Assembly (NCBI GenBank): GCA_900539175.1
Contig: UQAW01000126.1
Coordinates: 1 to 6,903 of the forward strand
From: an uncultured Lachnospiraceae bacterium
GTDB taxonomy: Bacteria > Bacillota > Clostridia > Lachnospirales > Lachnospiraceae
Length of the DNA stretch: 6,903 nucleotides
Reading direction: 5' to 3'
In this document: positions 1 through 6,657 of the stretch, piece after piece
Layout: each line of letters opens with the position of its first letter
Position numbering within the stretch: the first letter of the stretch is position 1
Program-made: the position numbers and the translations under genes
The notes under the pieces: generated by a model
Seen by the model: the letters and a program-made list of their open reading frames with translations, nothing else
What the model was told of the DNA's origin: nothing
Database searches by the model: none

Positions 1-1
1 T

Positions 2-124
2 GCACACGCAGGGTCATGGATATTGGACGGGCAAGCCGGTATGAGTAAGGAGGGCGACAGCCCGGATTACGAATACTGGCGGCGATTGCGGGAGCACGAA
101 GTGCGGAGCAATCGGCTTTCATGA
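2..124 (+). CDS. 3' end of an unrecognised protein gene (partial)
   Basis: One frame is open from the left edge to a TGA at 122-124, giving 40 residues with no start in view. The other two + frames stop early, at 46 and 42. The visible tail is hydrophilic and charged, ending in EYWRRLREHEVRSNRLS. It has no membrane segment and no motif I recognise. The stop lies 26 bases before the nusB ATG, which fits the last gene upstream in the same transcription unit. In Clostridia the genes before nusB are often the spoIIIA cluster and an Asp23/Gls24-family gene, but this tail does not let me choose either. The stretch is richer in GC than nusB. It could also be a chance open frame at the edge. Confidence 0.5.
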   Translation, partial: AHAGSWILDGQAGMSKEGDSPDYEYWRRLREHEVRSNRLS

Positions 125-138
125 GTGGTACGGAATTT

Positions 139-144
139 GGAGGA
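139..144 (+). promoter_or_regulatory. Ribosome binding site that fixes the nusB start
   Basis: GGAGGA lies 6 bases before the ATG at 151. This decides the nusB start in favour of 151 over the in-frame ATG at 121, which would place the site inside the coding region and add ten residues not expected in NusB. Confidence 0.85.
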
Positions 145-150
145 TATAGG

Positions 151-615
151 ATGAACAGAAGTGAATTGCGGGAGAGCATATTCAAACTCCTTTTTATGGG
201 TGATTTCAACAGTAAGGAGGAGATGCCTGAGCAGCTGAATTTATATTTTGAGAATCTGGATCAGGAACGCGAGGGTTTAAGTGAGAAGGATCAGATATAC
301 ATGGAACGGAAGTATCAACATGTCCGCGAGCATATGGATGTCATTGATGGAGTATTGAATGCGTGTACAACCGGTTGGAAAACAAGCCGGATGAGTAAAG
401 TGGATTTGAATATTCTGCGTCTTGCGGTATATGAGATGATTTATGATGAGGAGATTCCGGTTCGTGTGGCGATTAATGAGGCGGTTGAGATTGCAAAGCG
501 TTTCGGAGGAGATGAATCTGCATCTTTTATCAATGGAATTCTTGGGAAGGTATCAAAAGAAAAGTGTTCCAAAGAAGAGGAAGAAAAACATTTGACAGAA
601 CAAGCAGGAGAATAA
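151..615 (+). CDS. nusB: Transcription antitermination factor NusB
   Basis: A 154-residue protein of normal NusB length. NusB is a small all-helical RNA-binding protein that pairs with NusE (ribosomal protein S10) on boxA RNA and keeps RNA polymerase elongating through rRNA operons. The N-terminus MNRSELRESIFKLLF matches the family opening helix (R-REL-x-x-FK-LF). The family core is clear at residues 76-131: W76, then DLNILRLAVYEM (85-96), the IP-x-x-VAINEAVEIAK stretch (102-116), FGG, and FINGILGKV (126-134). The C-terminal 20 residues are a charged Lys/Glu tail outside the fold. The ATG at 151 is chosen because of its strong upstream GGAGGA and the homologous N-terminus. An alternative ATG at 121 overlaps the upstream stop as ATGA but lacks both. 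The TAA is followed after one base by xseA, indicating translational coupling. Confidence 0.96.
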   Translation: MNRSELRESIFKLLFMGDFNSKEEMPEQLNLYFENLDQEREGLSEKDQIYMERKYQHVREHMDVIDGVLNACTTGWKTSRMSKVDLNILRLAVYEMIYDEEIPVRVAINEAVEIAKRFGGDESASFINGILGKVSKEKCSKEEEEKHLTEQAGE

Positions 616-616
616 G

Positions 617-1825
617 GTGAGCAGCGTATATTCCGTAGGACAGGTCAATACTTATATCAAGCAGATGTTTCAGCAGGATTTTATGCTGAATCGTATGTTT
701 GTACGCGGGGAAGTCAGTAACTGTAAGTATCATACGTCGGGGCACATTTACTTTTCTTTAAAAGATGAGATGGGAACGATTGCCTGTGTAATGTTTGCGG
801 GAAACAGGAGAGGTCTGGCTTTTCGGATGAAGGACGGAGATAAGGTCGTGGTCGGCGGCAGTGTCAATGTTTATGAGCGTGACGGACGCTATCAACTATA
901 TGCGAAGGATATTAAACTGGAGGGAGCGGGCATATTATATGAACGCTTTCTTGCACTTAAAGCGGAATTGGAAGAGATGGGGATGTTTGCTTCGGAATAT
1001 AAGCAGCAGATTCCGTCTTATGTCAGACGGCTCGGCGTGGTGACGGCACCCACAGGAGCTGCCATTCAGGATATCCGCAATATTTCTTACCGGCGGAATC
1101 CGTATATTCAGATTGTCCTTTATCCGGCGCTTGTTCAGGGCGAGGGGGCAAAGGAAAGTATTGCCGCTGGAATTGAGGCGCTCGATCAGATGAATCTGGA
1201 TCTTATTATCGTGGGCAGAGGCGGCGGTTCGATTGAGGATCTCTGGGCATTTAATGAAGAAGTAGTGGCGCGGGCTATTTTCCAGTGTAATACGCCTGTT
1301 ATTTCAGCCGTCGGTCATGAAACAGACACAACAATTGCAGATTTTGTAGCAGATCTGCGTGCACCGACGCCTTCGGCAGCAGCGGAGCTTGCGGTGGCAG
1401 ATATCCGGGGGATTCTGGAGCAGATAGAGGCGTATCAAAATCGTCTTCAGTATGCGATGCAGAATCGGATCTTATTATATCGGAGAAAAGTTGAAGGATA
1501 TGAGGCAAGGTGGAATTATCTAAGTCCCCAAAATCAGATTTTTGAAAAGAGACAGAGGCTGTTGGAAGTTGAGGAACGGCTGCAGAATCGGATGAAATGG
1601 GTGCTGACAGATCGAAAGCATCGAATGCAGATGTATATTCAGCAGATGAAAGGATTATCTCCCCTTGATAAACTAAATCAGGGATTTTCCTATGTGGAAG
1701 ATGAATCCGGTGCGGCGGTTGTTCGGGTACAGCAGGTGAAGGTGGGAAGTAAGGTGCGGATTCAGGTCAGTGACGGAGCACTTGATGCGCAGATTGAAGG
1801 AATCACGCCGATTAGGAGAGATTAA
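617..1825 (+). CDS. xseA: Exodeoxyribonuclease VII large subunit XseA
   Basis: A 402-residue catalytic subunit of exonuclease VII, a cytoplasmic nuclease that degrades single-stranded DNA from either end into oligonucleotides and acts with several copies of XseB. The start is GTG at 617, one base after the nusB stop, with AGGAG at 606-610 inside the end of nusB. Residues about 5-100 form the N-terminal OB-fold (SVGQVNTYIKQMF, then RGEVSNCKYHTSGHIYFSLKD). The catalytic domain follows with GVVTAPTGAAIQDIRN (140-155), IIVGRGGGSIEDLWAFNEE (197-215) and PVISAVGHETDTTIADFVAD (227-246), then RAPTPSAAAELA. Residues about 260-345 are rich in charge and predicted helical, the long arm that binds XseB in known enzymes. 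The ending LDKLNQGFSYV and KVGSKVRIQVSDG is the usual C-terminal segment. It is shorter than the E. coli protein (456 residues, from memory), which I believe is usual in this group. All motifs are intact. Confidence 0.96.
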   Translation: MSSVYSVGQVNTYIKQMFQQDFMLNRMFVRGEVSNCKYHTSGHIYFSLKDEMGTIACVMFAGNRRGLAFRMKDGDKVVVGGSVNVYERDGRYQLYAKDIKLEGAGILYERFLALKAELEEMGMFASEYKQQIPSYVRRLGVVTAPTGAAIQDIRNISYRRNPYIQIVLYPALVQGEGAKESIAAGIEALDQMNLDLIIVGRGGGSIEDLWAFNEEVVARAIFQCNTPVISAVGHETDTTIADFVADLRAPTPSAAAELAVADIRGILEQIEAYQNRLQYAMQNRILLYRRKVEGYEARWNYLSPQNQIFEKRQRLLEVEERLQNRMKWVLTDRKHRMQMYIQQMKGLSPLDKLNQGFSYVEDESGAAVVRVQQVKVGSKVRIQVSDGALDAQIEGITPIRRD

Positions 1826-1835
1826 AGGAGCAGAT

Positions 1836-2048
1836 ATGGCGGACAAGAAAGAACAGACATTGGAAGATTCATTTGCGATGTTGGATAAGATGGTGGAACA
1901 GTTGGAGCGTCCGGATATTAGTCTGGAGGAATCGTTTCAGGTTTATAAAAAGGGCATGGAATTGTTAAAAACGTGTAATAGTAAGATTGATACTGTTGAG
2001 AAGAAGATGCTTCAGATAAATAAGAATGGTGAGTTAAGTGAGTTTTAA
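1836..2048 (+). CDS. xseB: Exodeoxyribonuclease VII small subunit XseB
   Basis: A 70-residue protein of normal XseB length, a helical hairpin that coats the coiled-coil arm of XseA and is needed for active exonuclease VII. Family features are TLEDSFAMLDKMVEQLE (residues 8-24), the turn RPDISLEESFQVYKKGMELLKTC, and an end with IDTVEKKM. The start is ATG 1836, with AAAGGAG at 1824-1830, five bases upstream and overlapping the xseA TAA. An in-frame ATG at 1770 lies inside xseA and would add 22 unrelated residues, so it is rejected. The last 11 bases overlap the start of ispA, so the two are probably translated in a coupled manner. Confidence 0.95.
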   Translation: MADKKEQTLEDSFAMLDKMVEQLERPDISLEESFQVYKKGMELLKTCNSKIDTVEKKMLQINKNGELSEF

Positions 2049-2934
2049 AGAGGAATTAGACAGAAAGACAAAAGAGGTGGAATCGGTTATTTTACGATTC
2101 CTGCCAAAAGAAGAGGGTTTTCCAAAAAAATTGATTGAGGCTCTCAATTATAGTATAAAAGCAGGCGGAAAGAGAATCCGTCCTCTTTTGATGTGGGAAA
2201 GTTATCAGATGTACGGCGGAAATCATGCAGTGATTGAACCGTTTATGGCGGCAATAGAGATGATTCACACACATTCTCTGATTCATGATGATCTTCCTGC
2301 TATAGATGGGGATTTGTATCGGAGAGGTAAGAAGACAACACATGCAGTTTACGGGGAAGCGCTAGGAGTTTTAAGCGGGGATGCACTTTTAAATCTTGCG
2401 TATGAGACGGCGATCGGTGCATTTTCTTATCCGGATGACAAGCAAAAGACAATTGAAGCACTGGCTGTGCTGGCAAGAAAAACAGGAATACGTGGAATGC
2501 TGGGCGGACAGAGTGTGGATGTGACCAATGAAAAACAAGAGGTGCATCAAATGGAAAAGGAAATGTTGGATTACATCTATCTGAATAAGACGGCTGCACT
2601 TCTGGAGGCGCCGCTTATGATCGGTGCCATATTGGGAGGCGCTTCCAGAGGCGAAGTATCCTGTCTGGAACAGATTGGAAGAAAGATTGGGCTGGCGTTT
2701 CAGATTCAGGATGATATTCTGGATGTGACCAGTACAACGGAGGAACTTGGAAAACCAGTGTTCAGCGATGAGAAGAATCATAAGACAACGTATGTGACAT
2801 TGTTGGACGTTGAGGGAGCCGGGAAAGAAGTGGAACGGCTGACTTCGGATGCTGTCCGGTTATTGGAAACGCTGCCGGGCGAAAAAGCATTTATGAAAGA
2901 ATTACTAAACTACCTTGCATTGAGGAAAAAATAA
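2038..2934 (+). CDS. ispA: Polyprenyl diphosphate synthase, FPP synthase family (IspA)
   Basis: A 298-residue all-helical trans-prenyltransferase that adds IPP to allylic diphosphates (DMAPP, GPP), supplying precursors for undecaprenyl phosphate and other isoprenoids. Visible motifs are GGKRIRP (43-49), the first Asp-rich motif with the bacterial two-residue insertion (D84, D85 ... D90) followed by YRRGKKTTH, GGQSVDV (156-162) and the second Asp-rich motif FQIQDDILD (221-229) with GKPVFSDEKNHKTTY. Both metal-binding motifs are intact, so it should be active. The odd point is His79, five residues before D84, where FPP synthases normally have Tyr. This residue limits product length, so GGPP (C20) is a real alternative product. 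The start is GTG 2038, inside xseB. GGTGAG upstream is a weak ribosome site, which suggests coupling to xseB. The N-terminus MSFKEEL resembles clostridial homologues. dxs, from the same pathway, follows. Confidence 0.93.
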   Translation: MSFKEELDRKTKEVESVILRFLPKEEGFPKKLIEALNYSIKAGGKRIRPLLMWESYQMYGGNHAVIEPFMAAIEMIHTHSLIHDDLPAIDGDLYRRGKKTTHAVYGEALGVLSGDALLNLAYETAIGAFSYPDDKQKTIEALAVLARKTGIRGMLGGQSVDVTNEKQEVHQMEKEMLDYIYLNKTAALLEAPLMIGAILGGASRGEVSCLEQIGRKIGLAFQIQDDILDVTSTTEELGKPVFSDEKNHKTTYVTLLDVEGAGKEVERLTSDAVRLLETLPGEKAFMKELLNYLALRKK

Positions 2935-2979
2935 ATGTCATTTCCTTCCTGCGTACAGGCGCAGATGCTGAAAGGATGA
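2935..2979 (+). CDS. Possible 14-codon leader ORF before dxs
   Basis: An ATG directly abuts the ispA TAA and opens a reading frame for MSFPSCVQAQMLKG, ending in TGA at 2977-2979, only seven bases before the dxs ATG. TGAGGA at 2921-2926, eight bases upstream, is a credible ribosome site. The stop codon falls beside the dxs Shine-Dalgarno sequence, the arrangement expected for termination-reinitiation. The peptide resembles nothing I know, and an ORF this short can arise by chance, so any role would be through the act of translation. Confidence 0.3.
   Translation: MSFPSCVQAQMLKG
2943..2976 (+). promoter_or_regulatory. Possible hairpin sequestering the dxs ribosome binding site
   Basis: In the ispA-dxs gap, CTGCG (2949-2953) pairs with CGCAG (2960-2964) around a 6-base loop. 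Outside it, TCCTT (2943-2947) can pair with AAGGA (2972-2976), which is the core of the dxs Shine-Dalgarno sequence. The internal loop is uneven (1 versus 7 bases), so the outer stem is modest. If it forms, dxs initiation would depend on ribosomes crossing the leader ORF. There is no T-tract, so it is not an intrinsic terminator. Confidence 0.25.
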
Positions 2980-2986
2980 AATTACT

Positions 2987-4864
2987 ATGCTGGAACAGAT
3001 AAAGAAACCGAATGATGTTAAGCTCATACCGGAACAGCAGCTTCCGGAACTTGCGGATGAAATCCGGGAATTTTTGGTGAAATCACTTAGTAAGACCGGC
3101 GGACATCTCGCATCGAATCTGGGGGCGGTGGAATTGACGATTGCTCTGCACCGGGTGCTGAATTTTCCAAAAGATAAATTAATCTGGGATGTGGGTCATC
3201 AGGCATATACCCATAAGATACTGACCGGAAGGAAAGAGTCTTTTGAGAAACTGCGCCGGGAAGGAGGAATCAGCGGATTTCCGAGAAGAGAGGAAAGTGA
3301 TTGTGATGCCTTTGATACGGGCCACAGTTCCACTTCTATTTCGGCGGGGCTGGGTTATGTAAAAGCCCGGGATCTGAAAAAGGAAAAATATACCGTGGTA
3401 TCGGTGATCGGTGATGGGGCACTTACCGGAGGTATGGCATATGAAGCCATGAACAATGCTGCTGAACTGAAGAAGAACTTTATTATTGTATTAAATGATA
3501 ATAAAATGTCTATCTCCCCCAATGTCGGCGGGATATCCAGTTATCTGGCGGATGTTCGGATGGCATCTGCATATACGGACCTGAAGATGGGAGTGACACA
3601 TACCCTGGAAAAGATTCCGGGGGTAGGCAAAGGAATGGTTGATACACTCAGGCGAACCAAGAGCAGTATCAAGCAGTTTGTGATTCCGGGAATGTTTTTT
3701 GAGAATATGGGACTTACGTATCTGGGACCGGTGGATGGTCATGATACAAGAAAACTAATCCGGGTTTTTCAAGAGGCAAAACGTTTTGAAGGGCCTGTTA
3801 TGGTACATGTGCTTACCGAAAAGGGCAGGGGATATGAGCCTGCCATGCGGCATCCCTCCCGGTTTCACGGAACTTCTCCGTTTGAGATAGAGACAGGTTT
3901 GCCAAGCAAACGTTCGAATCCTACCTGGACGGATATTTTCTCGACCGTGATGCGGAAAATGGGAGACAGGGAGCCGGAGGTTGCGGCAATTACGGCAGCC
4001 ATGAAAGAGGGTGTGGGTCTTAAGCGGTTTGCAAATATGTTCCCTGACCGTTTTTTTGATGTGGGGATTGCAGAAGAACATGCGGTAACATTTGCAGCAG
4101 GTCTTGCACTTGGCGGTCTGATTCCGGTTGTGGCAATTTATTCTTCCTTCCTGCAGCGGGCATTTGATCAGATTATGCATGATGTGTGTATGCAGAATTT
4201 ACATGTGGTATTTGCCATTGACCGGGGAGGACTGGTTGGAAATGATGGAAAAACCCATCAGGGAGTATTTGATCTGTCTTACCTGAATATGATGCCGAAT
4301 ATGACAGTTATGGCACCGAAAAATAAGTGGGAACTTTCGGATATGATGAAATTCGCTGTTCATTATGATGGGCCGGTGGCAATTCGTTATCCGAGGGGAG
4401 AGGCGTACACAGGGCTTGAGGAATATCGGGCTCCGGTGGAGTATCAGAAAGCAGAATGGATTTATCATGGAGAAGAGGTTGCAATTCTGGCTGTCGGGAG
4501 CAGAGTCCGGGCGGCAGAAAAAGCAGTGGAGGTGCTACGGAGTAAGGGGTGGAATCCAACACTTGTGAACATGCGCTTTGTGAAGCCCTTTGATCAGGCG
4601 GTGGTACAGAAACTGGCAAAATCCCATCAGTGTTTGTTTACGGTGGAGGAAAATGTAAAGACCGGCGGGTTCGGAGAGCAGGTGCTTACGTTTGTGAAAG
4701 AGAACAGACTGGATGCAGATGTTGAGATTCTGGCGCTTCCGGATACGTTTATCTCTCACGGAAGTGTGGAATATCAGGAAAGGATAACCGGGATAGATGC
4801 ACAGGGAATTGCAGAAAGTGTGGAGAAGTATAGAGAAAGAGACAGGAGAGCAACAGTAAAATGA
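2987..4864 (+). CDS. dxs: 1-deoxy-D-xylulose-5-phosphate synthase (Dxs)
   Basis: A 625-residue thiamine diphosphate enzyme of full family length. It condenses pyruvate with glyceraldehyde 3-phosphate to DXP with loss of CO2, the first step of the MEP isoprenoid pathway and a branch to thiamine and pyridoxal phosphate. The N-terminal domain shows TGGHLASNLGAVELT (37-51), WDVGHQAYTHKILTGR (67-82), GHSSTSISAGLGY (112-124) and the cofactor motif GDGALTGGMAYEAMNNA (142-158) ending in the NDN metal site (170-172). The central pyrimidine-binding domain has DVGIAEEHAVTFAAGLA (358-374) with catalytic Glu363, and DRGGLVGNDGKTHQG (412-426) with the substrate-side His424. IRYPRG (466-471) and a transketolase C-terminal domain with VEENVKTGGFGEQV (553-566) complete it. 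The ATG at 2987 has AAAGGA at 2971-2976 upstream. The stop overlaps the tlyA start as ATGA. No key residue is missing. Confidence 0.97.
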   Translation: MLEQIKKPNDVKLIPEQQLPELADEIREFLVKSLSKTGGHLASNLGAVELTIALHRVLNFPKDKLIWDVGHQAYTHKILTGRKESFEKLRREGGISGFPRREESDCDAFDTGHSSTSISAGLGYVKARDLKKEKYTVVSVIGDGALTGGMAYEAMNNAAELKKNFIIVLNDNKMSISPNVGGISSYLADVRMASAYTDLKMGVTHTLEKIPGVGKGMVDTLRRTKSSIKQFVIPGMFFENMGLTYLGPVDGHDTRKLIRVFQEAKRFEGPVMVHVLTEKGRGYEPAMRHPSRFHGTSPFEIETGLPSKRSNPTWTDIFSTVMRKMGDREPEVAAITAAMKEGVGLKRFANMFPDRFFDVGIAEEHAVTFAAGLALGGLIPVVAIYSSFLQRAFDQIMHDVCMQNLHVVFAIDRGGLVGNDGKTHQGVFDLSYLNMMPNMTVMAPKNKWELSDMMKFAVHYDGPVAIRYPRGEAYTGLEEYRAPVEYQKAEWIYHGEEVAILAVGSRVRAAEKAVEVLRSKGWNPTLVNMRFVKPFDQAVVQKLAKSHQCLFTVEENVKTGGFGEQVLTFVKENRLDADVEILALPDTFISHGSVEYQERITGIDAQGIAESVEKYRERDRRATVK

Positions 4865-5661
4865 AGGAGCGTTTGGACGTACTTATGGTAAAGCGTGGTC
4901 TGGCAGCTTCCAGAGAGAAAGCCAAGGCTGTTATTATGGCCGGGGATGTGCTGGTGGACGGACAAAGAGAAGATAAAGCAGGAACCATGTTTGCTGATAC
5001 CGTGGATATTACCCTGAAAGGAAATCCACTTCCCTATGTAAGCCGGGGCGGACTGAAACTTGAGAAAGCTATGACACATTTTAACCTGATGCTGGACGGA
5101 AAGGTCTGTATGGATGTGGGCGCTTCCACGGGAGGGTTTACAGATTGTATGCTGCAAAATGGGGCGGTAAAGGTTTATGCGGTGGATGTGGGACACGGAC
5201 AATTGGACTGGAAGCTGCGGAATGATGAACGGGTTGTCTGTATGGAGAGAACCAACATCCGCTATGTTGTTCCGGAGGATATTCAGGAGCGGCCTTCTTT
5301 TGTATCCATTGATGTATCCTTTATTTCTCTTACTAAAGTACTGGGACCGGTTCGGGAATTGATGGAGAAAGACGGGGAACTGGTCTGCCTGATCAAGCCG
5401 CAGTTTGAAGCGGGACGTGAAAAGGTTGGAAAAAAAGGCGTTGTCAGAGACCCGGCGGTTCATGAAGAGGTAATCTGCAAGGTGATGGAATTTGCTGCGG
5501 AAATCGGATTTGAGCTTTTACACCTTGAGTACTCACCGATCAAAGGACCGGAGGGGAATATCGAGTATCTTCTTCATGTTCGGAAGGCGGCTGAACCGAT
5601 AGAGGCTGACCGGCTTCCAGTAAAGGAAACTGTGAAAGAGGCACATGGAACATTGGATTGA
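4861..5661 (+). CDS. tlyA: TlyA-family rRNA 2'-O-methyltransferase
   Basis: A 266-residue protein with an N-terminal S4 RNA-binding domain (about 1-60: RLDVLMVKRGLAASREKAK, then AGDVLVDG) and an FtsJ/RrmJ-type methyltransferase domain. The SAM motif is MDVGASTGGFTDCML (84-98), with YAVDVGHGQL (106-115) completing the pocket. The Lys-Asp-Lys-Glu tetrad of this fold is visible as K66 (GGLKLEKA), D151 (SIDVSF), K179 (LIKPQFEAG) and E235 (GNIEYLL). These sit three residues below the positions I recall for mycobacterial TlyA. Family members 2'-O-methylate cytidine in 23S rRNA, and in some species 16S rRNA, affecting capreomycin sensitivity. Which rRNA is the substrate here cannot be read from sequence. 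Older annotations call the family hemolysin, which is unlikely to be its main role. ATGA overlaps dxs, with AGGAG at 4844-4848. The tail after about 243 is probably disordered. Confidence 0.94.
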   Translation: MKERLDVLMVKRGLAASREKAKAVIMAGDVLVDGQREDKAGTMFADTVDITLKGNPLPYVSRGGLKLEKAMTHFNLMLDGKVCMDVGASTGGFTDCMLQNGAVKVYAVDVGHGQLDWKLRNDERVVCMERTNIRYVVPEDIQERPSFVSIDVSFISLTKVLGPVRELMEKDGELVCLIKPQFEAGREKVGKKGVVRDPAVHEEVICKVMEFAAEIGFELLHLEYSPIKGPEGNIEYLLHVRKAAEPIEADRLPVKETVKEAHGTLD

Positions 5662-5677
5662 GGACAGAGTCAGCAAC

Positions 5678-5722
5678 ATGTCCGTTGAAATGAAACATAA
5701 GATTGACTGGAAGATAAGATGA
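5678..5722 (+). CDS. Possible 14-codon leader ORF overlapping nadK
   Basis: The 57-base tlyA-nadK gap contains an ATG-initiated frame for MSVEMKHKIDWKIR, whose TGA (5720-5722) overlaps the nadK ATG as ATGA. Its own ribosome site (TGAGGA at 5659-5664, on the tlyA stop) is 13 bases away, longer than ideal. nadK itself has only a degenerate GGAAGA, so coupling through this frame is plausible. The peptide is unrecognised and may be meaningless. Confidence 0.25.
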   Translation: MSVEMKHKIDWKIR

Positions 5723-6555
5723 AACGATTTTATATCATAACCAATACACTGAAGGATCGGCAGTTGACAGTAACCCATGAAATTTCCGGTTATCTGGAGA
5801 AGCATGGATGTATCTGCTATATCAAAGAGGAGATGGATCATAGAGACCGGCAGATTCCAAAAGATGTGGAATGTATCCTAGTACTGGGCGGTGATGGGAC
5901 GCTGCTGCGGGCTGCAAGAGAAGTGGTGGATCTTGGGATTCCGCTGTTAGGTGTGAATCTTGGAACGCTTGGATATCTGGCGGAGTTGGATCAGAAAACC
6001 ATGTATTCTGCGCTGGATCATCTGATGCGTGACGAGTATCAGATTGAGCGGCGGATGATGCTTACGGGCAGTGTTTATCATAAGGGAAAATTGGCGGCTG
6101 TAGATCTTGCATTGAATGATATTGTGATTACCAGGGAAGGGGCGCTTCGTGTGGTGCGGTATCATAATTATGTCAATGGCGGATTTCTGAATTCTTACAA
6201 AGCAGATGGGATTATTATCTCCACGCCCACCGGTTCTACAGGATATAGTTTGTCGGCGGGAGGTCCGATTATTTCACCATCAGCCTCTCTTCTGCTAATG
6301 ACGCCCCTGGCACCGCATACATTGAATACCAGAAGCATTATTTTTCCGGATGGAGATAAGATTGCGGTGGAGATCGGTTCGGGCAGAGACGGGCAGACAG
6401 AACATGCAGTGGCTACTTTTGACGGGGATACCAGGGCGCCTATGGTCAGCGGTGACCGGATTGAGATTCAAAAATCAGGAAGGGATACGCTGATTGTTAA
6501 AATCAGTGATACCAGTTTTCTGGAGACACTTCGGAATAAGATGGCAATTACGTAA
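5719..6555 (+). CDS. nadK: NAD kinase (NadK)
   Basis: A 278-residue ATP-NAD kinase that phosphorylates the 2' hydroxyl of the adenosine ribose of NAD to make NADP, the source of NADPH. The family GGDG signature is in CILVLGGDGTLLRAAR (52-67), with D59 the expected catalytic base. GVNLGTLGYLAELD (78-91) follows, then the N-(E/D) NAD-binding pair as N133-D134 in ALNDIVI. The glycine-rich TPTGSTGYSLSAGGPIISP (169-187) and TPLAPHTLNTRSIIFP (195-210) are the typical C-terminal beta domain. Length and motifs are normal. The ATG at 5719 is preceded by a weak GGAAGA (5709-5714), so translation may be coupled to the short frame upstream. In related genomes nadK is normally followed closely by argR and recN. 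Here it is followed by noncoding structured DNA, with no ordinary + strand terminator directly behind the stop. Confidence 0.96.
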   Translation: MKRFYIITNTLKDRQLTVTHEISGYLEKHGCICYIKEEMDHRDRQIPKDVECILVLGGDGTLLRAAREVVDLGIPLLGVNLGTLGYLAELDQKTMYSALDHLMRDEYQIERRMMLTGSVYHKGKLAAVDLALNDIVITREGALRVVRYHNYVNGGFLNSYKADGIIISTPTGSTGYSLSAGGPIISPSASLLLMTPLAPHTLNTRSIIFPDGDKIAVEIGSGRDGQTEHAVATFDGDTRAPMVSGDRIEIQKSGRDTLIVKISDTSFLETLRNKMAIT

Positions 6556-6590
6556 GGGATAAGGCACCACGATATTTGGGGGACGGACGG

Positions 6591-6646
6591 AAAAAAGAGG
6601 GGCAGGCGAAGTTCATAGAGCTTTGCTTGCTTCTGCGTTTCCCCTC
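6591..6646 (-). terminator. Intrinsic terminator on the - strand
   Basis: Read on the - strand, GAGGGG (6646-6641) pairs with CCCCTC (6602-6597). Above a small internal loop, GC and GAAG (6636-6630 with one bulged A) pair with CTTC and GC (6611-6606), and TTTTTT (6596-6591) follows directly. This gives 12 pairs and an 18-base loop, the layout of a Rho-independent terminator. On the + strand the hairpin is preceded by A6 and not followed by T, so it would not terminate the nadK transcript. Confidence 0.75.
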
Positions 6647-6657
6647 AGCCAGAGTGT

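Noticed and set aside
121..150. Alternative nusB start at ATG 121, overlapping the upstream stop as ATGA.
   Set aside because: It lacks a good ribosome site at the right distance, whereas GGAGGA sits 6 bases before ATG 151, and NusB proteins begin at the equivalent of MNRSEL.
1770..1835. Upstream in-frame ATG for xseB at 1770.
   Set aside because: It lies deep within xseA and adds 22 residues unlike XseB. ATG 1836 has AAAGGAG at ideal spacing.
4774..5463. A 229-codon - strand open frame opposite dxs and tlyA.
   Set aside because: It is the antisense shadow of two clearly identified genes. Its translation is low-complexity and rich in His, Ser and Leu with no motif.
6606..6626. A separate small + strand hairpin GCGAAG/CTTTGC.
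   Set aside because: It competes with the longer terminator stem, depends on one G.T pair and has no T-tract.
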